A DNA stretch of 5,084 nucleotides from the NCBI GenBank assembly GCA_937926325.1, contig CALAZQ010000435.1, positions 1-5,084 on the forward strand. The letters are read 5' to 3'. The first letter of the stretch is position 1; every line of letters starts with the position of its first letter. The notes under the pieces are model-generated. The model was given only the letters and a program-made list of their open reading frames with translations, made no database searches and was not told the DNA's origin. Below are positions 1 through 5,084 of this stretch, in pieces. Origin of the DNA: an uncultured Planctomycetaceae bacterium (GTDB lineage Bacteria; Planctomycetota; Planctomycetia; Pirellulales; UBA1268). The position numbers and the translations under genes were made by a program.

Positions 1-1
1 C

Positions 2-4
2 TAA
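2..4 (+). other. Possible stop codon of an upstream gene (edge of window)
   Basis: An in-frame TAA lies at positions 2-4, in a different frame from argB. It could be the stop of a gene that ends just outside the window, about 50 nt before the argB start. In many bacteria argC and/or argJ precede argB, so one of these is a reasonable guess. Only one codon is visible, so the existence and identity of the gene are inference. No promoter can be recognised in positions 1-54. Confidence 0.2.
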
Positions 5-42
5 AAGGTTTCAGCCCTCGCCCTCTGGTCCGGCACCGCCGC

Positions 43-47
43 AGGAG
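43..47 (+). promoter_or_regulatory. Ribosome binding site of argB (decides the TTG start)
   Basis: AGGAG is followed by a 7-nt spacer and then the TTG at 55. The argB frame stays open to the left window edge, so length alone cannot fix the start. This Shine-Dalgarno match is the main reason to choose TTG 55 over the in-frame CTG codons at 25 and 52. Confidence 0.65.
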
Positions 48-54
48 CAGCCTG

Positions 55-1008
55 TTGTCCGAGCCCGTCATCAACCTGTCGCAGCAGCAGGCGATCGAAA
101 AGGCCGACACGCTGATCGAGGCGTTGGGCTGGATCCGGAAGTTCCGGGACACCACCACGGTGATCAAACTGGGGGGCAGTGTGCTCGAGCACCCCGATGC
201 CCTGAGGCATCTGCTGCTCGACATCGTCTTCATGACCACGCTGGGCATGCGGGTGGTGGTCGTGCATGGCGGCGGGAAGGCAATCTCCCGGGCTATGGAC
301 GAGGCTGGAATTGAGCCCCGGTTTGTCCAGGGACGGCGGTACACCGACGACGCCACCCTCGCGATTGTCGAGCGGGTGCTGGCGACCGAACTCAACCACG
401 AACTGGCGGCCAAGATCGAGGAGTTTGGTGGCCGGGCGATGTCGTTGAACTTCTGTTCCACCAACGTCCTGTTCGGAGAGCCGCTGGCCCTTGCCGATCA
501 GGACGGCCGGCGGATCGACCTCGGGCGGGTTGGCGAAGTGACCCGAGTCGATCGGCTGACGATCGACAACCTTTCCTACGCCGGCCAGGTGCCGGTGATT
601 CCATCGATGGCGATGGGCGAGGATGGGCAGAAACTGAATGTCAATGCCGACACGGCGGCGACGGCGGTGGCGGCGGCGATCAACGCCGAAAAACTGGTCG
701 TGCTGAGCGATATCCCCGGCGTCCTGGCCGACCGCGATGATCCGGAAAGCCTGATCCACTCGCTGACGGCAACCGAGGCGAAGCGGCTCATTGCTGACGG
801 CACCATCGCCAGCGGCATGATTCCCAAGATCGAAGGCTGCCTCGAGACGCTCGCCCAGGGCGTCAAAAAAATTCACATCATCGATGGGCGGCTGCGGCAT
901 TCCCTGCTGCTGGAGATCTATACCACCAGCGGTGTCGGGACTGAACTGGTAACGGATGCAGCGGTTGGAGCAGATCGGCCCACGGCGGCCACGGCAACTG
1001 TCGGCTGA
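55..1008 (+). CDS. argB: Acetylglutamate kinase (N-acetyl-L-glutamate 5-phosphotransferase)
   Basis: This cytoplasmic amino-acid-kinase-family enzyme phosphorylates N-acetylglutamate with ATP, the second step of arginine synthesis. The 317-aa product shows the family motifs in order: VIKLGGS (36-42, Lys38), VVVHGGGK (68-75), the substrate-binding GRRYTD (93-98), NVNAD (195-199, Asn195 and Asp199) and GMIPK (254-258, Lys258). These match the E. coli catalytic and binding residues Lys8, Asn158, Asp162 and Lys217. A helix-like N-terminal extension (about residues 10-32) precedes the first strand, and the C-terminus carries [17 protein letters not shown]. Both are features of hexameric, arginine-inhibited enzymes, so feedback inhibition by arginine is likely (inference). 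The start is TTG behind AGGAG. The last 18 or so residues are a non-conserved Ala/Thr-rich tail. The next gene begins 63 nt after the stop, consistent with an operon. Confidence 0.96.
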   Translation: MSEPVINLSQQQAIEKADTLIEALGWIRKFRDTTTVIKLGGSVLEHPDALRHLLLDIVFMTTLGMRVVVVHGGGKAISRAMDEAGIEPRFVQGRRYTDDATLAIVERVLATELNHELAAKIEEFGGRAMSLNFCSTNVLFGEPLALADQDGRRIDLGRVGEVTRVDRLTIDNLSYAGQVPVIPSMAMGEDGQKLNVNADTAATAVAAAINAEKLVVLSDIPGVLADRDDPESLIHSLTATEAKRLIADGTIASGMIPKIEGCLETLAQGVKKIHIIDGRLRHSLLLEIYTTSGVGTELVTDAAVGADRPTAATATVG

Positions 1009-1021
1009 GACGATCGGCGGG

Positions 1022-1044
1022 TGCTGATCTTCGTCAGATCAGCA
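1022..1044 (+). other. Perfect 9-bp hairpin between argB and argD
   Basis: TGCTGATCT (1022-1030) and AGATCAGCA (1036-1044) are perfect reverse complements around a 5-nt loop, TCGTC. A G-U pair (1021/1045) could extend the stem. No T-run follows, so this is not a classical intrinsic terminator. It sits 13 nt after the argB stop and ends 16 nt before the argD ribosome binding site. Possible roles are transcript processing, protection of a 3' end, or tuning of argD translation; the sequence does not show which. Confidence 0.5.
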
Positions 1045-1060
1045 TCTCCCGAGACCCAAT

Positions 1061-1065
1061 GGAGA
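1061..1065 (+). promoter_or_regulatory. Ribosome binding site of argD
   Basis: GGAGA ends 6 nt before the ATG at 1072 (GGAG ends 7 nt before it). This favours ATG 1072 over the longer in-frame GTG at 1021, whose first codons would lie inside the hairpin stem. Confidence 0.65.
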
Positions 1066-1071
1066 GCAGAG

Positions 1072-2310
1072 ATGGCAACTCTTGATGCCGCCCCCACCGC
1101 TTCGCGGCCGCAACCGGGGCCGCAGACCCGGGCGATCATCGACACGTTCTCTCGGTACGTGGTTCCCAATTACCGCCGCTTCGACGTCTGCCTTGTTCGC
1201 GGTGAGGGATCACGGGTCTGGGATGCGGACGGCACCTGTTATCTCGATTTGTTCCCCGGCTGGGGCTGCAATCTGCTGGGGCACTGCCCCGCGCCGGTGG
1301 TGCGTGCCGTTCAGGAGCAGGTTGCCAAACTCATCCATGTGCCCAACAGCTGGTACATCGAACCCCAGGGCGAGTGGGCTCGACTCCTCTCCGAGCGGTC
1401 GTTTGGCGGGCAGGCCTTTTTCTGCAACTCAGGAACCGAGGCCAATGAGGCTGCAATCAAGCTGGTTCGTCTGCGTTCGGATGGAAAACGTTACAAGATC
1501 ATCACGTTTCAGGGTGGTTTTCATGGCCGGACCATGGGCAGCGTGTCGGCCACGGCTCAGCCGAAGTACCATGAGGGGCTGGGGCCGATGGTCGCCGGCT
1601 TTCAGTTTGCCGCCTACGGAGACCTCGAAGCGGTCGAGCGGCTGATTGATGATCAGACCGGCGGCATTCTGGTTGAGCCGATTCTGGGAGAAGGGGGTGT
1701 CGTTCCGGCAGCTGAGGGTTTCCTTCACGGCCTCCGCCGCCTGGCCGACGAGCGGGACCTGCTGCTTGTCTTCGATGAGGTGCAGTGCGGCTGTGGACGA
1801 ACCGGAAAATGGTTTGGCCACCAGCATTTCGGGGTGACGCCCGATGTGATGACGCTGGCGAAGAGCCTCTGTGCGGGCATCGCCGGAGGTGCCCTGTTGG
1901 CCAGGCCGGAGCACGCGCACCATCTGCGACCGGGCATGCATGCCTCGACGTTTGGTGGCAACCCCGTCGCTGCGGCGGCCGGCATTGCGGCGATCGAAAT
2001 GATCGAAGCGGAGCAACTGCTCGAGCATGTTGATCGGGCAGCTACTCTGTTCCGCAGCCGGCTTGAGCAGTTGCAGCAGCGGTGTGATGTCGTGCGCGAG
2101 GTCAGGGTGCTCGGCATGATGATCGGCCTCGAACTGTCCATCGACGGCGCCGATGTGGTGCAGGCCTGCCTCGACCGCCAGCTGCTTGTCAACTGCACCC
2201 AGGGCCGGGTGATTCGGCTGCTGCCGGCGATGAACGTCACTGCGGCAGAGATCGAAGAAGGCTGCGACAAACTGGCCGACGCAATCCTCGAGGTCGCCGG
2301 GCGGCAGTGA
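1072..2310 (+). CDS. argD: Acetylornithine aminotransferase (class-III PLP aminotransferase)
   Basis: This cytoplasmic PLP enzyme transfers the amino group of glutamate to N-acetylglutamate-5-semialdehyde, giving N-acetylornithine. The 412-aa product (start ATG 1072) has the class-III fold-type I features in order: FFCNSGTEANEAAIKLVR (116-133), which binds the PLP phosphate; GGFHGRT (148-154); LVEPILGEGG (200-209); FDEVQCGCGRTG (234-245) with Asp235 contacting the PLP ring nitrogen; TLAKSL (261-266) with Lys264 as the Schiff-base lysine; and STFGGNP (292-298). The C-terminal VNCTQGRVIRLLPAMNVT resembles the ArgD end, where many relatives have LLPPL. Length is normal; the first 20 or so residues are Pro/Ala-rich and poorly conserved. 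An in-frame GTG at 1021 would add 17 residues but lacks a good ribosome binding site. The related aminotransferases GabT, AstC and RocD share the fold; position between argB and argF supports ArgD. Confidence 0.95.
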   Translation: MATLDAAPTASRPQPGPQTRAIIDTFSRYVVPNYRRFDVCLVRGEGSRVWDADGTCYLDLFPGWGCNLLGHCPAPVVRAVQEQVAKLIHVPNSWYIEPQGEWARLLSERSFGGQAFFCNSGTEANEAAIKLVRLRSDGKRYKIITFQGGFHGRTMGSVSATAQPKYHEGLGPMVAGFQFAAYGDLEAVERLIDDQTGGILVEPILGEGGVVPAAEGFLHGLRRLADERDLLLVFDEVQCGCGRTGKWFGHQHFGVTPDVMTLAKSLCAGIAGGALLARPEHAHHLRPGMHASTFGGNPVAAAAGIAAIEMIEAEQLLEHVDRAATLFRSRLEQLQQRCDVVREVRVLGMMIGLELSIDGADVVQACLDRQLLVNCTQGRVIRLLPAMNVTAAEIEEGCDKLADAILEVAGRQ

Positions 2311-2379
2311 ATTTACGGCATTTCGGCCGTTTCCTGCCGCGTGTGACGGGACCGGCCATCCAAGCTGATGGTGTTTTCG

Positions 2380-3294
2380 ATGCGTCATTTTCTGGTTCCC
2401 GAAGATCTGACGGCTCACGAGATCGAGACGATCTTTTCGATTTCACAGGACCTCGAAACCAAGTACGAGGCGGGCGTGCGGGATGCGCTCTTTCCCGGAC
2501 GGGTGCTCGCGCTCGTCTTTGAAAAGCAGAGCCTGCGAACCCGGGTCAGCTTTCAGACCGCCATGGTGCATCTGGGGGGCGACAGCCTGTTTCTCGGGGC
2601 TGACACCGGCTTCGCCAGTTCCCGGGAAAGTACCGATGACTTTGGTCGCGTGCTGAGTGAATATGTTGACTGTATTGCCTGCCGCTCAAAATCGCACGCC
2701 ACCATCGAACAGCTGGCAGCGGTCTCGAGCGTCCCGGTGATCAATGCCCTGAGCGATTACAGCCACCCCTGCCAGGCACTGGCTGACTGTTACACCCTGC
2801 GGCGTCGGATCGGTCGGCTGGCCGACCTCCGCTTTGCGTTCGTCGGCGACGGCAACAACATGGCCCGTTCACTGGCGGTGACCTGCGGCCTGCTCGGCAT
2901 GCGGTTTGTGCTGGCTGCTCCGGCGGCCTACCAGTTCGATCAGGAATTTCTCGCGCATCTCAGGAATCTGCTGCCGGACGCAGCGATTGAACAGACGACC
3001 GACCCGGTGGCGGCCGTCACCGATGCCGTGGCGGTCTACACGGACGTCTGGGCGAGTATGGGGCAGGAGGCCGAGCGGGAAACCCGGCGGGCCGCCTTTG
3101 AGCCCTACCGCGTCGACGAGCCATTGATGGCCCACTGTCCGGATGCGGTGTTCATGCACTGCCTGCCGGCCCGCCGTGGTGAAGAGGTCACCGATGCGGT
3201 GATCGACGGCCCCCAGAGTGTCGTCGTCACCCAGGCGGCCAATCGGATGCATGTGCAAAAAGGGCTGCTGGCCTGGCTGCTCGGGCACCGCTAG
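2380..3294 (+). CDS. argF: Ornithine carbamoyltransferase (anabolic)
   Basis: ArgF condenses ornithine with carbamoyl phosphate to give citrulline. Counting from ATG 2380 (304 aa), the visible motifs are: the carbamoyl-phosphate loop SLRTR (51-55, usually STRTR), CRSKSH (101-106), HPCQALAD (129-136), FVGDGNNMARS (154-164), the ornithine-binding DVWASMG (222-228), HCLPARRGEEV (260-270) and QAANRMH (285-291, usually QAENRMH). Intact D-x3-SMG and HCLP motifs argue for ornithine as substrate rather than the acetylated or succinylated ornithine used by relatives. The start is uncertain. ATG 2368 would add MVFS, but homologues usually begin at MRHFL, and GGTG (2370-2373) lies 6 nt before ATG 2380, so I prefer 2380. 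The gap to argD is 69 nt with no clear promoter or terminator, so co-transcription is likely. Confidence 0.95.
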   Translation: MRHFLVPEDLTAHEIETIFSISQDLETKYEAGVRDALFPGRVLALVFEKQSLRTRVSFQTAMVHLGGDSLFLGADTGFASSRESTDDFGRVLSEYVDCIACRSKSHATIEQLAAVSSVPVINALSDYSHPCQALADCYTLRRRIGRLADLRFAFVGDGNNMARSLAVTCGLLGMRFVLAAPAAYQFDQEFLAHLRNLLPDAAIEQTTDPVAAVTDAVAVYTDVWASMGQEAERETRRAAFEPYRVDEPLMAHCPDAVFMHCLPARRGEEVTDAVIDGPQSVVVTQAANRMHVQKGLLAWLLGHR

Positions 3295-3348
3295 TTCGCC
3301 GGCTGTGCTGAGCTGAGGGGTTTGGTGCAGCCAGCCCGCCTGCAGCCT

Positions 3349-3380
3349 GGGAAGACGAGGGGGGGCTGGGGAGCTGGGGG
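3349..3380 (+). other. Predicted G-quadruplex motif downstream of argF
   Basis: Four G-runs occur on the + strand: GGG (3349-3351), a run of seven (3359-3365), GGGG (3368-3371) and GGGGG (3376-3380). The loops are 7, 2 and 4 nt. This satisfies the usual G3+N1-7 quadruplex pattern. It begins 54 nt after the argF stop and would lie in the 3' untranslated part of an argF read-through transcript, about 20 nt before the possible porin promoter. Another GGGG lies at 3317-3320, and a (CCG)4 run follows at 3388-3399. Folding is predicted from pattern only. Confidence 0.45.
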
Positions 3381-3400
3381 ACCGCTGCCGCCGCCGCCGA

Positions 3401-3430
3401 TTGCCATGGCGATTCGGTGCCGATCATAAC
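3401..3430 (+). promoter_or_regulatory. Candidate sigma70-type promoter of the porin gene
   Basis: TTGCCA (3401-3406, 5 of 6 to the -35 consensus) and CATAAC (3425-3430, 4 of 6 to the -10 consensus) are separated by 18 nt, in one of the few less GC-rich patches of the gap. Transcription would start near 3437 and leave a leader of about 50 nt before the ATG at 3490. Promoter consensus in planctomycetes is poorly known to me, so this is a weak prediction. Confidence 0.33.
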
Positions 3431-3475
3431 GATTCGACGGGTGGTGCGGGACAATTGCTGCGCCGACGCTGAGCA

Positions 3476-3480
3476 GGGAG
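3476..3480 (+). promoter_or_regulatory. Ribosome binding site of the porin gene
   Basis: GGGAG lies 9 nt before the ATG at 3490. It supports that start, although an ATG at 3499 (Met4) is also in frame and would leave the signal peptide largely intact. Confidence 0.55.
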
Positions 3481-3489
3481 ACGGGCAGC

Positions 3490-4914
3490 ATGTGGCTGAT
3501 GCGGGGACGGAATTGGTTGGCGGTAATCGTCCTGCTGGGCCTCTGGGGCACCGCCAGCGGGCTGGTCGCCCAGCCTCCGCCAGAGTCGGATGTTCTCCCC
3601 GAAGAGACCCGGGAAGCCTGGGAGCGAACCGACTATGGGAGCGGACCCGACCGTCGCATCCATTTCCCCCGGTTGGAAGAGCGGGAAATCTACACCTACG
3701 GCTGGATTGAATATGGGATCGGCGCGAACAACTGGGGGACGCCGTTCAATGGGCCGATCACCATGGCCGACCGGAGCTGGCAGGGACAGCTCAATCAGCT
3801 CTATGTCATCACCGAACGCGAGACCGATGCCGGCTCAGGCTGGGACCTTGGGGGGCGGGTGGATCTGCTGTTTGGCACCGACTATTTCTACACCACCGCC
3901 CTCGGGCTTGACGCCTATCCATTTCAGCCACTCGGTATTGAAAACATCGCCTCCTGGGCGTTCTCGAAAGACTACGGCCTGGCGATGCCCCAGCTCTACG
4001 CCGATGTCGCCTATCGGGATGTCACCCTGCGGTTCGGCCACTTTTACAGCATCCTTGGCTTTGAGGAGGTACCGGCCATCGGTAACTTTTTCTATACCCA
4101 CGCCTTCTCGATGCAGTTCTCACCTTTTACCTTTACCGGTTTCCTCGGATCATGGCAGGCAAACGATCAGGTCACCTTCTACAGCGGCATCACCACCGGC
4201 TGGAACAATTTCTTCGACGGCCAGCCGCTGACGGGCGACTATGCAATTCTCAACCCTGACTACCCCGGCGCCGGAAGCACGGCGAGTTATCTTGGTGGGG
4301 TCGAATTGCAAAGCAGTGACGGGTCACAGACGCTCTCAATCGCGACCACCACCGGCAACGAGGTGACCACCATCAGCCGCAACCCGGCTGATGGGTCGCT
4401 GGTTGGCAACCGCTCGTTGATCAGCACGGTCTACACCAACCGACTGAGCGACCGGCTGATCTATGTCTTTCAGAATGACAACGCCTGGCAGTTCAACGCC
4501 AACGTCGCCCCCGGCAACTCCGGGCAGCGGCCGGGGGTGGCCCAGTGGTATTCTTTCATCAACTACCTGTTTTGGGAGTTCAGTCCTCAGTGGGAGGGCG
4601 GGGTGAGGCTCGAGTATTTCCGTGACAACAACGGCTATATCGTGTCGGCGCCGCTGCGAAACGAAAGCCAACTGGGGAACCCCGGCTATTGGACCGGAGG
4701 CTTCGCCGGCAGCTTCTGGGAGCTGACCTTTGGGCTGAACTGGTATCCGAACAGCAACTGGGTCATTCGGCCCGAACTTCGCTATGACTGGTTTACGCCG
4801 AATACACCGACCACTCCGCTGCCCTACGGCAAGCCTTTGGGCCAGGGGATCAACGTCGGCGGCAACCAGTACGGCCAGTTTTATGCCGGCTGTGATGTGA
4901 TTTGGCAGTTTTAA
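3490..4914 (+). CDS. Outer-membrane beta-barrel porin, OmpL-like Bbp2 (DUF1597) family
   Basis: A 474-aa exported protein, probably an outer-membrane barrel; its cargo is unknown. The N-terminus is a Sec signal peptide: MRGRN supplies the charged start, residues 9-26 are hydrophobic, and cleavage after LVA (Ala27) is likely. The mature part is rich in Trp, Tyr, Phe, Gly and Asn with alternating polar and hydrophobic residues, as in transmembrane beta strands. Family-like blocks are ADRSWQGQLNQLYV (93-106), LRFGHFYSILGFEEVPAIGN (180-199), GWNNFFDG (237-244), GGVRLEYFRDNNGY (370-383) and RPELRYDW (427-434). The chain ends in Phe474, the usual terminal residue of BAM-assembled outer-membrane proteins. 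No lipobox is seen. It lies 195 nt after argF with its own ribosome binding site and a candidate promoter, so it is probably a separate transcription unit. Family assignment is from recalled motifs; the barrel class is more certain than the exact family. Confidence 0.85.
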   Translation: MWLMRGRNWLAVIVLLGLWGTASGLVAQPPPESDVLPEETREAWERTDYGSGPDRRIHFPRLEEREIYTYGWIEYGIGANNWGTPFNGPITMADRSWQGQLNQLYVITERETDAGSGWDLGGRVDLLFGTDYFYTTALGLDAYPFQPLGIENIASWAFSKDYGLAMPQLYADVAYRDVTLRFGHFYSILGFEEVPAIGNFFYTHAFSMQFSPFTFTGFLGSWQANDQVTFYSGITTGWNNFFDGQPLTGDYAILNPDYPGAGSTASYLGGVELQSSDGSQTLSIATTTGNEVTTISRNPADGSLVGNRSLISTVYTNRLSDRLIYVFQNDNAWQFNANVAPGNSGQRPGVAQWYSFINYLFWEFSPQWEGGVRLEYFRDNNGYIVSAPLRNESQLGNPGYWTGGFAGSFWELTFGLNWYPNSNWVIRPELRYDWFTPNTPTTPLPYGKPLGQGINVGGNQYGQFYAGCDVIWQF

Positions 4915-4922
4915 GTTTGAGC

Positions 4923-4951
4923 GCGGACGGGCCATCCCTGGCCCCGTCCGC
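4923..4951 (+). terminator. GC-rich hairpin just after the porin gene, possible terminator
   Basis: GCGGACGGGCCA (4923-4934) pairs with TGGCCCCGTCCGC (4939-4951) around a TCCC loop, with one bulged C. The stem starts 9 nt after the porin TAA, where a terminator would be expected. There is no T-run after it, so it is not a textbook rho-independent terminator. The 3' part of the hairpin belongs to the 55-bp direct repeat, so it may instead be a repeat element. Confidence 0.4.
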
Positions 4952-4983
4952 TTGGCTGCGGTGACGAACGCCAAGGGTTCGTC
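4929..4983 (+). repeat. 55-bp perfect direct repeat, copy 1
   Basis: This stretch is identical base for base to 5030-5084, 101 bp downstream. It holds an inner palindrome, GGGCCA-TCCC-TGGCCC, and most of a second, longer hairpin (4955-4991). The left edge is sharp: the preceding base is C here and A in copy 2. The right edge of the shared block is set by the window end, so the true repeat may be longer. It lies wholly in non-coding DNA after the porin gene, consistent with an extragenic palindromic repeat or a tandem array. Confidence 0.9.
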
Positions 4984-4991
4984 ACCGCAGC
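4955..4991 (+). repeat. Perfect 15-bp inverted repeat with 7-nt loop
   Basis: GCTGCGGTGACGAAC (4955-4969) and GTTCGTCACCGCAGC (4977-4991) are exact reverse complements around GCCAAGG. A competing pairing exists: CTTGGC (4951-4956) is complementary to GCCAAG (4970-4975), which includes most of the loop. No T-run follows. The stem is long and perfect, so it may work as a bidirectional transcript end, a REP-type element or a protein-binding palindrome; nothing in the sequence decides between these. Confidence 0.75.
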
Positions 4992-5029
4992 TCCTCGCAT
5001 CCTGCTCGGTGTCGCGTGTTGGTACTGCA

Positions 5030-5084
5030 GGGCCATCCCTGGCCCCGTCCGCTTGGCTGCGGTGACGAACGCCAAGGGTTCGTC
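5030..5084 (+). repeat. 55-bp perfect direct repeat, copy 2 (cut by window end)
   Basis: Identical to 4929-4983. The window stops inside the 3' arm of the expected second copy of the long hairpin: 5078-5084 is its first seven bases. The 5' arm extension GCGGAC that completes the first hairpin in copy 1 is absent here; the preceding bases are GGTACTGCA, so only the inner 6-bp palindrome can form at 5030-5045. The 46 bp between the copies (4984-5029) shows no ORF or further repeat beyond the end of the copy-1 hairpin. Confidence 0.88.

Noticed and set aside
1..54. Promoter or ARG box upstream of argB
   Set aside because: No -35/-10 pair or palindromic ArgR-like box is visible in this short stretch; the operon promoter is probably outside the window.
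1..900. Long open frame of 299 codons on the - strand opposite argB
   Set aside because: It is fully antisense to a clear argB, has no recognisable domain and no good start context. Long antisense frames are expected in GC-rich coding DNA.
1021..1071. GTG at 1021 as the argD start
   Set aside because: The extra 17 residues do not resemble ArgD N-termini, the codon lies at the base of a hairpin, and ATG 1072 has GGAG at ideal spacing.
2315..2330. Small hairpin ACGGC/GCCGT in the argD-argF gap as a terminator
   Set aside because: The stem is only 5 bp and no real T-run follows; such a stem is expected by chance in GC-rich DNA.
1429..2418. Long open frame of 329 codons on the - strand opposite argD
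   Set aside because: It shadows argD, its protein is rich in Arg, His and Gln without any motif, and it spans the argD-argF gap. No support as a gene.
3331..3369. CCAGCCC/GGGCTGG stem as the argF terminator
   Set aside because: The 7-bp stem has a 25-nt loop, overlaps the G-run cluster and is not followed by a T-run. It may compete with the quadruplex but is not a convincing terminator.
4336..4974. 212-codon open frame on the - strand opposite the porin 3' end
   Set aside because: It begins inside the hairpin repeat region and is antisense to conserved porin strands; no motif or ribosome binding site supports it.
4929..5084. CRISPR array
   Set aside because: Only two copies are visible, the unit is 55 bp or longer with large internal palindromes, and no cas genes are nearby.

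Overview
The window is GC-rich bacterial chromosomal DNA with all four protein genes on the + strand. Most of it is an arginine-biosynthesis gene cluster, argB-argD-argF. This is followed by an apparently separate gene for an outer-membrane beta-barrel protein and then by a repeat-bearing, hairpin-rich intergenic stretch. The porin resembles the OmpL-like beta-barrel porin-2 (Bbp2, formerly DUF1597) proteins that are abundant in Planctomycetota. Together with the GC-rich sequence and the style of the arg proteins, this points to a planctomycete. That is an inference from remembered family features, not from a search.

Layout. Positions 1-54 are upstream sequence; a TAA at 2-4 may be the stop of a preceding gene. 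argB (N-acetylglutamate kinase) starts at a TTG at 55 behind a good ribosome binding site. A 62-nt gap with a 9-bp hairpin (1022-1044) leads to argD (acetylornithine aminotransferase, 1072-2310). A 69-nt gap leads to argF (ornithine carbamoyltransferase, about 2380-3294). The 195-nt region 3295-3489 holds a G-run cluster that fits the G-quadruplex pattern, a (CCG)4 run and a possible sigma70-type promoter. The porin gene follows at 3490-4914. The final 170 nt (4915-5084) hold two strong inverted repeats and a perfect 55-bp direct repeat with a 101-bp period; the second copy is cut by the window edge.

How the genes work together. ArgB phosphorylates N-acetylglutamate. The reductase ArgC, which acts next, is not in this window. 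ArgD transaminates N-acetylglutamate semialdehyde to N-acetylornithine. Ornithine is then released by a deacetylase or by ArgJ (also not in the window), and ArgF carbamoylates it to citrulline. Short same-strand gaps and the lack of clear terminators between the three genes suggest one transcript, probably starting upstream of the window. The porin has its own leader and shows no sequence link to arginine metabolism. I found no convincing evidence of a novel multi-gene system; the most unusual material is non-coding, namely the 3' palindromic direct repeat and the G-run region between argF and the porin.
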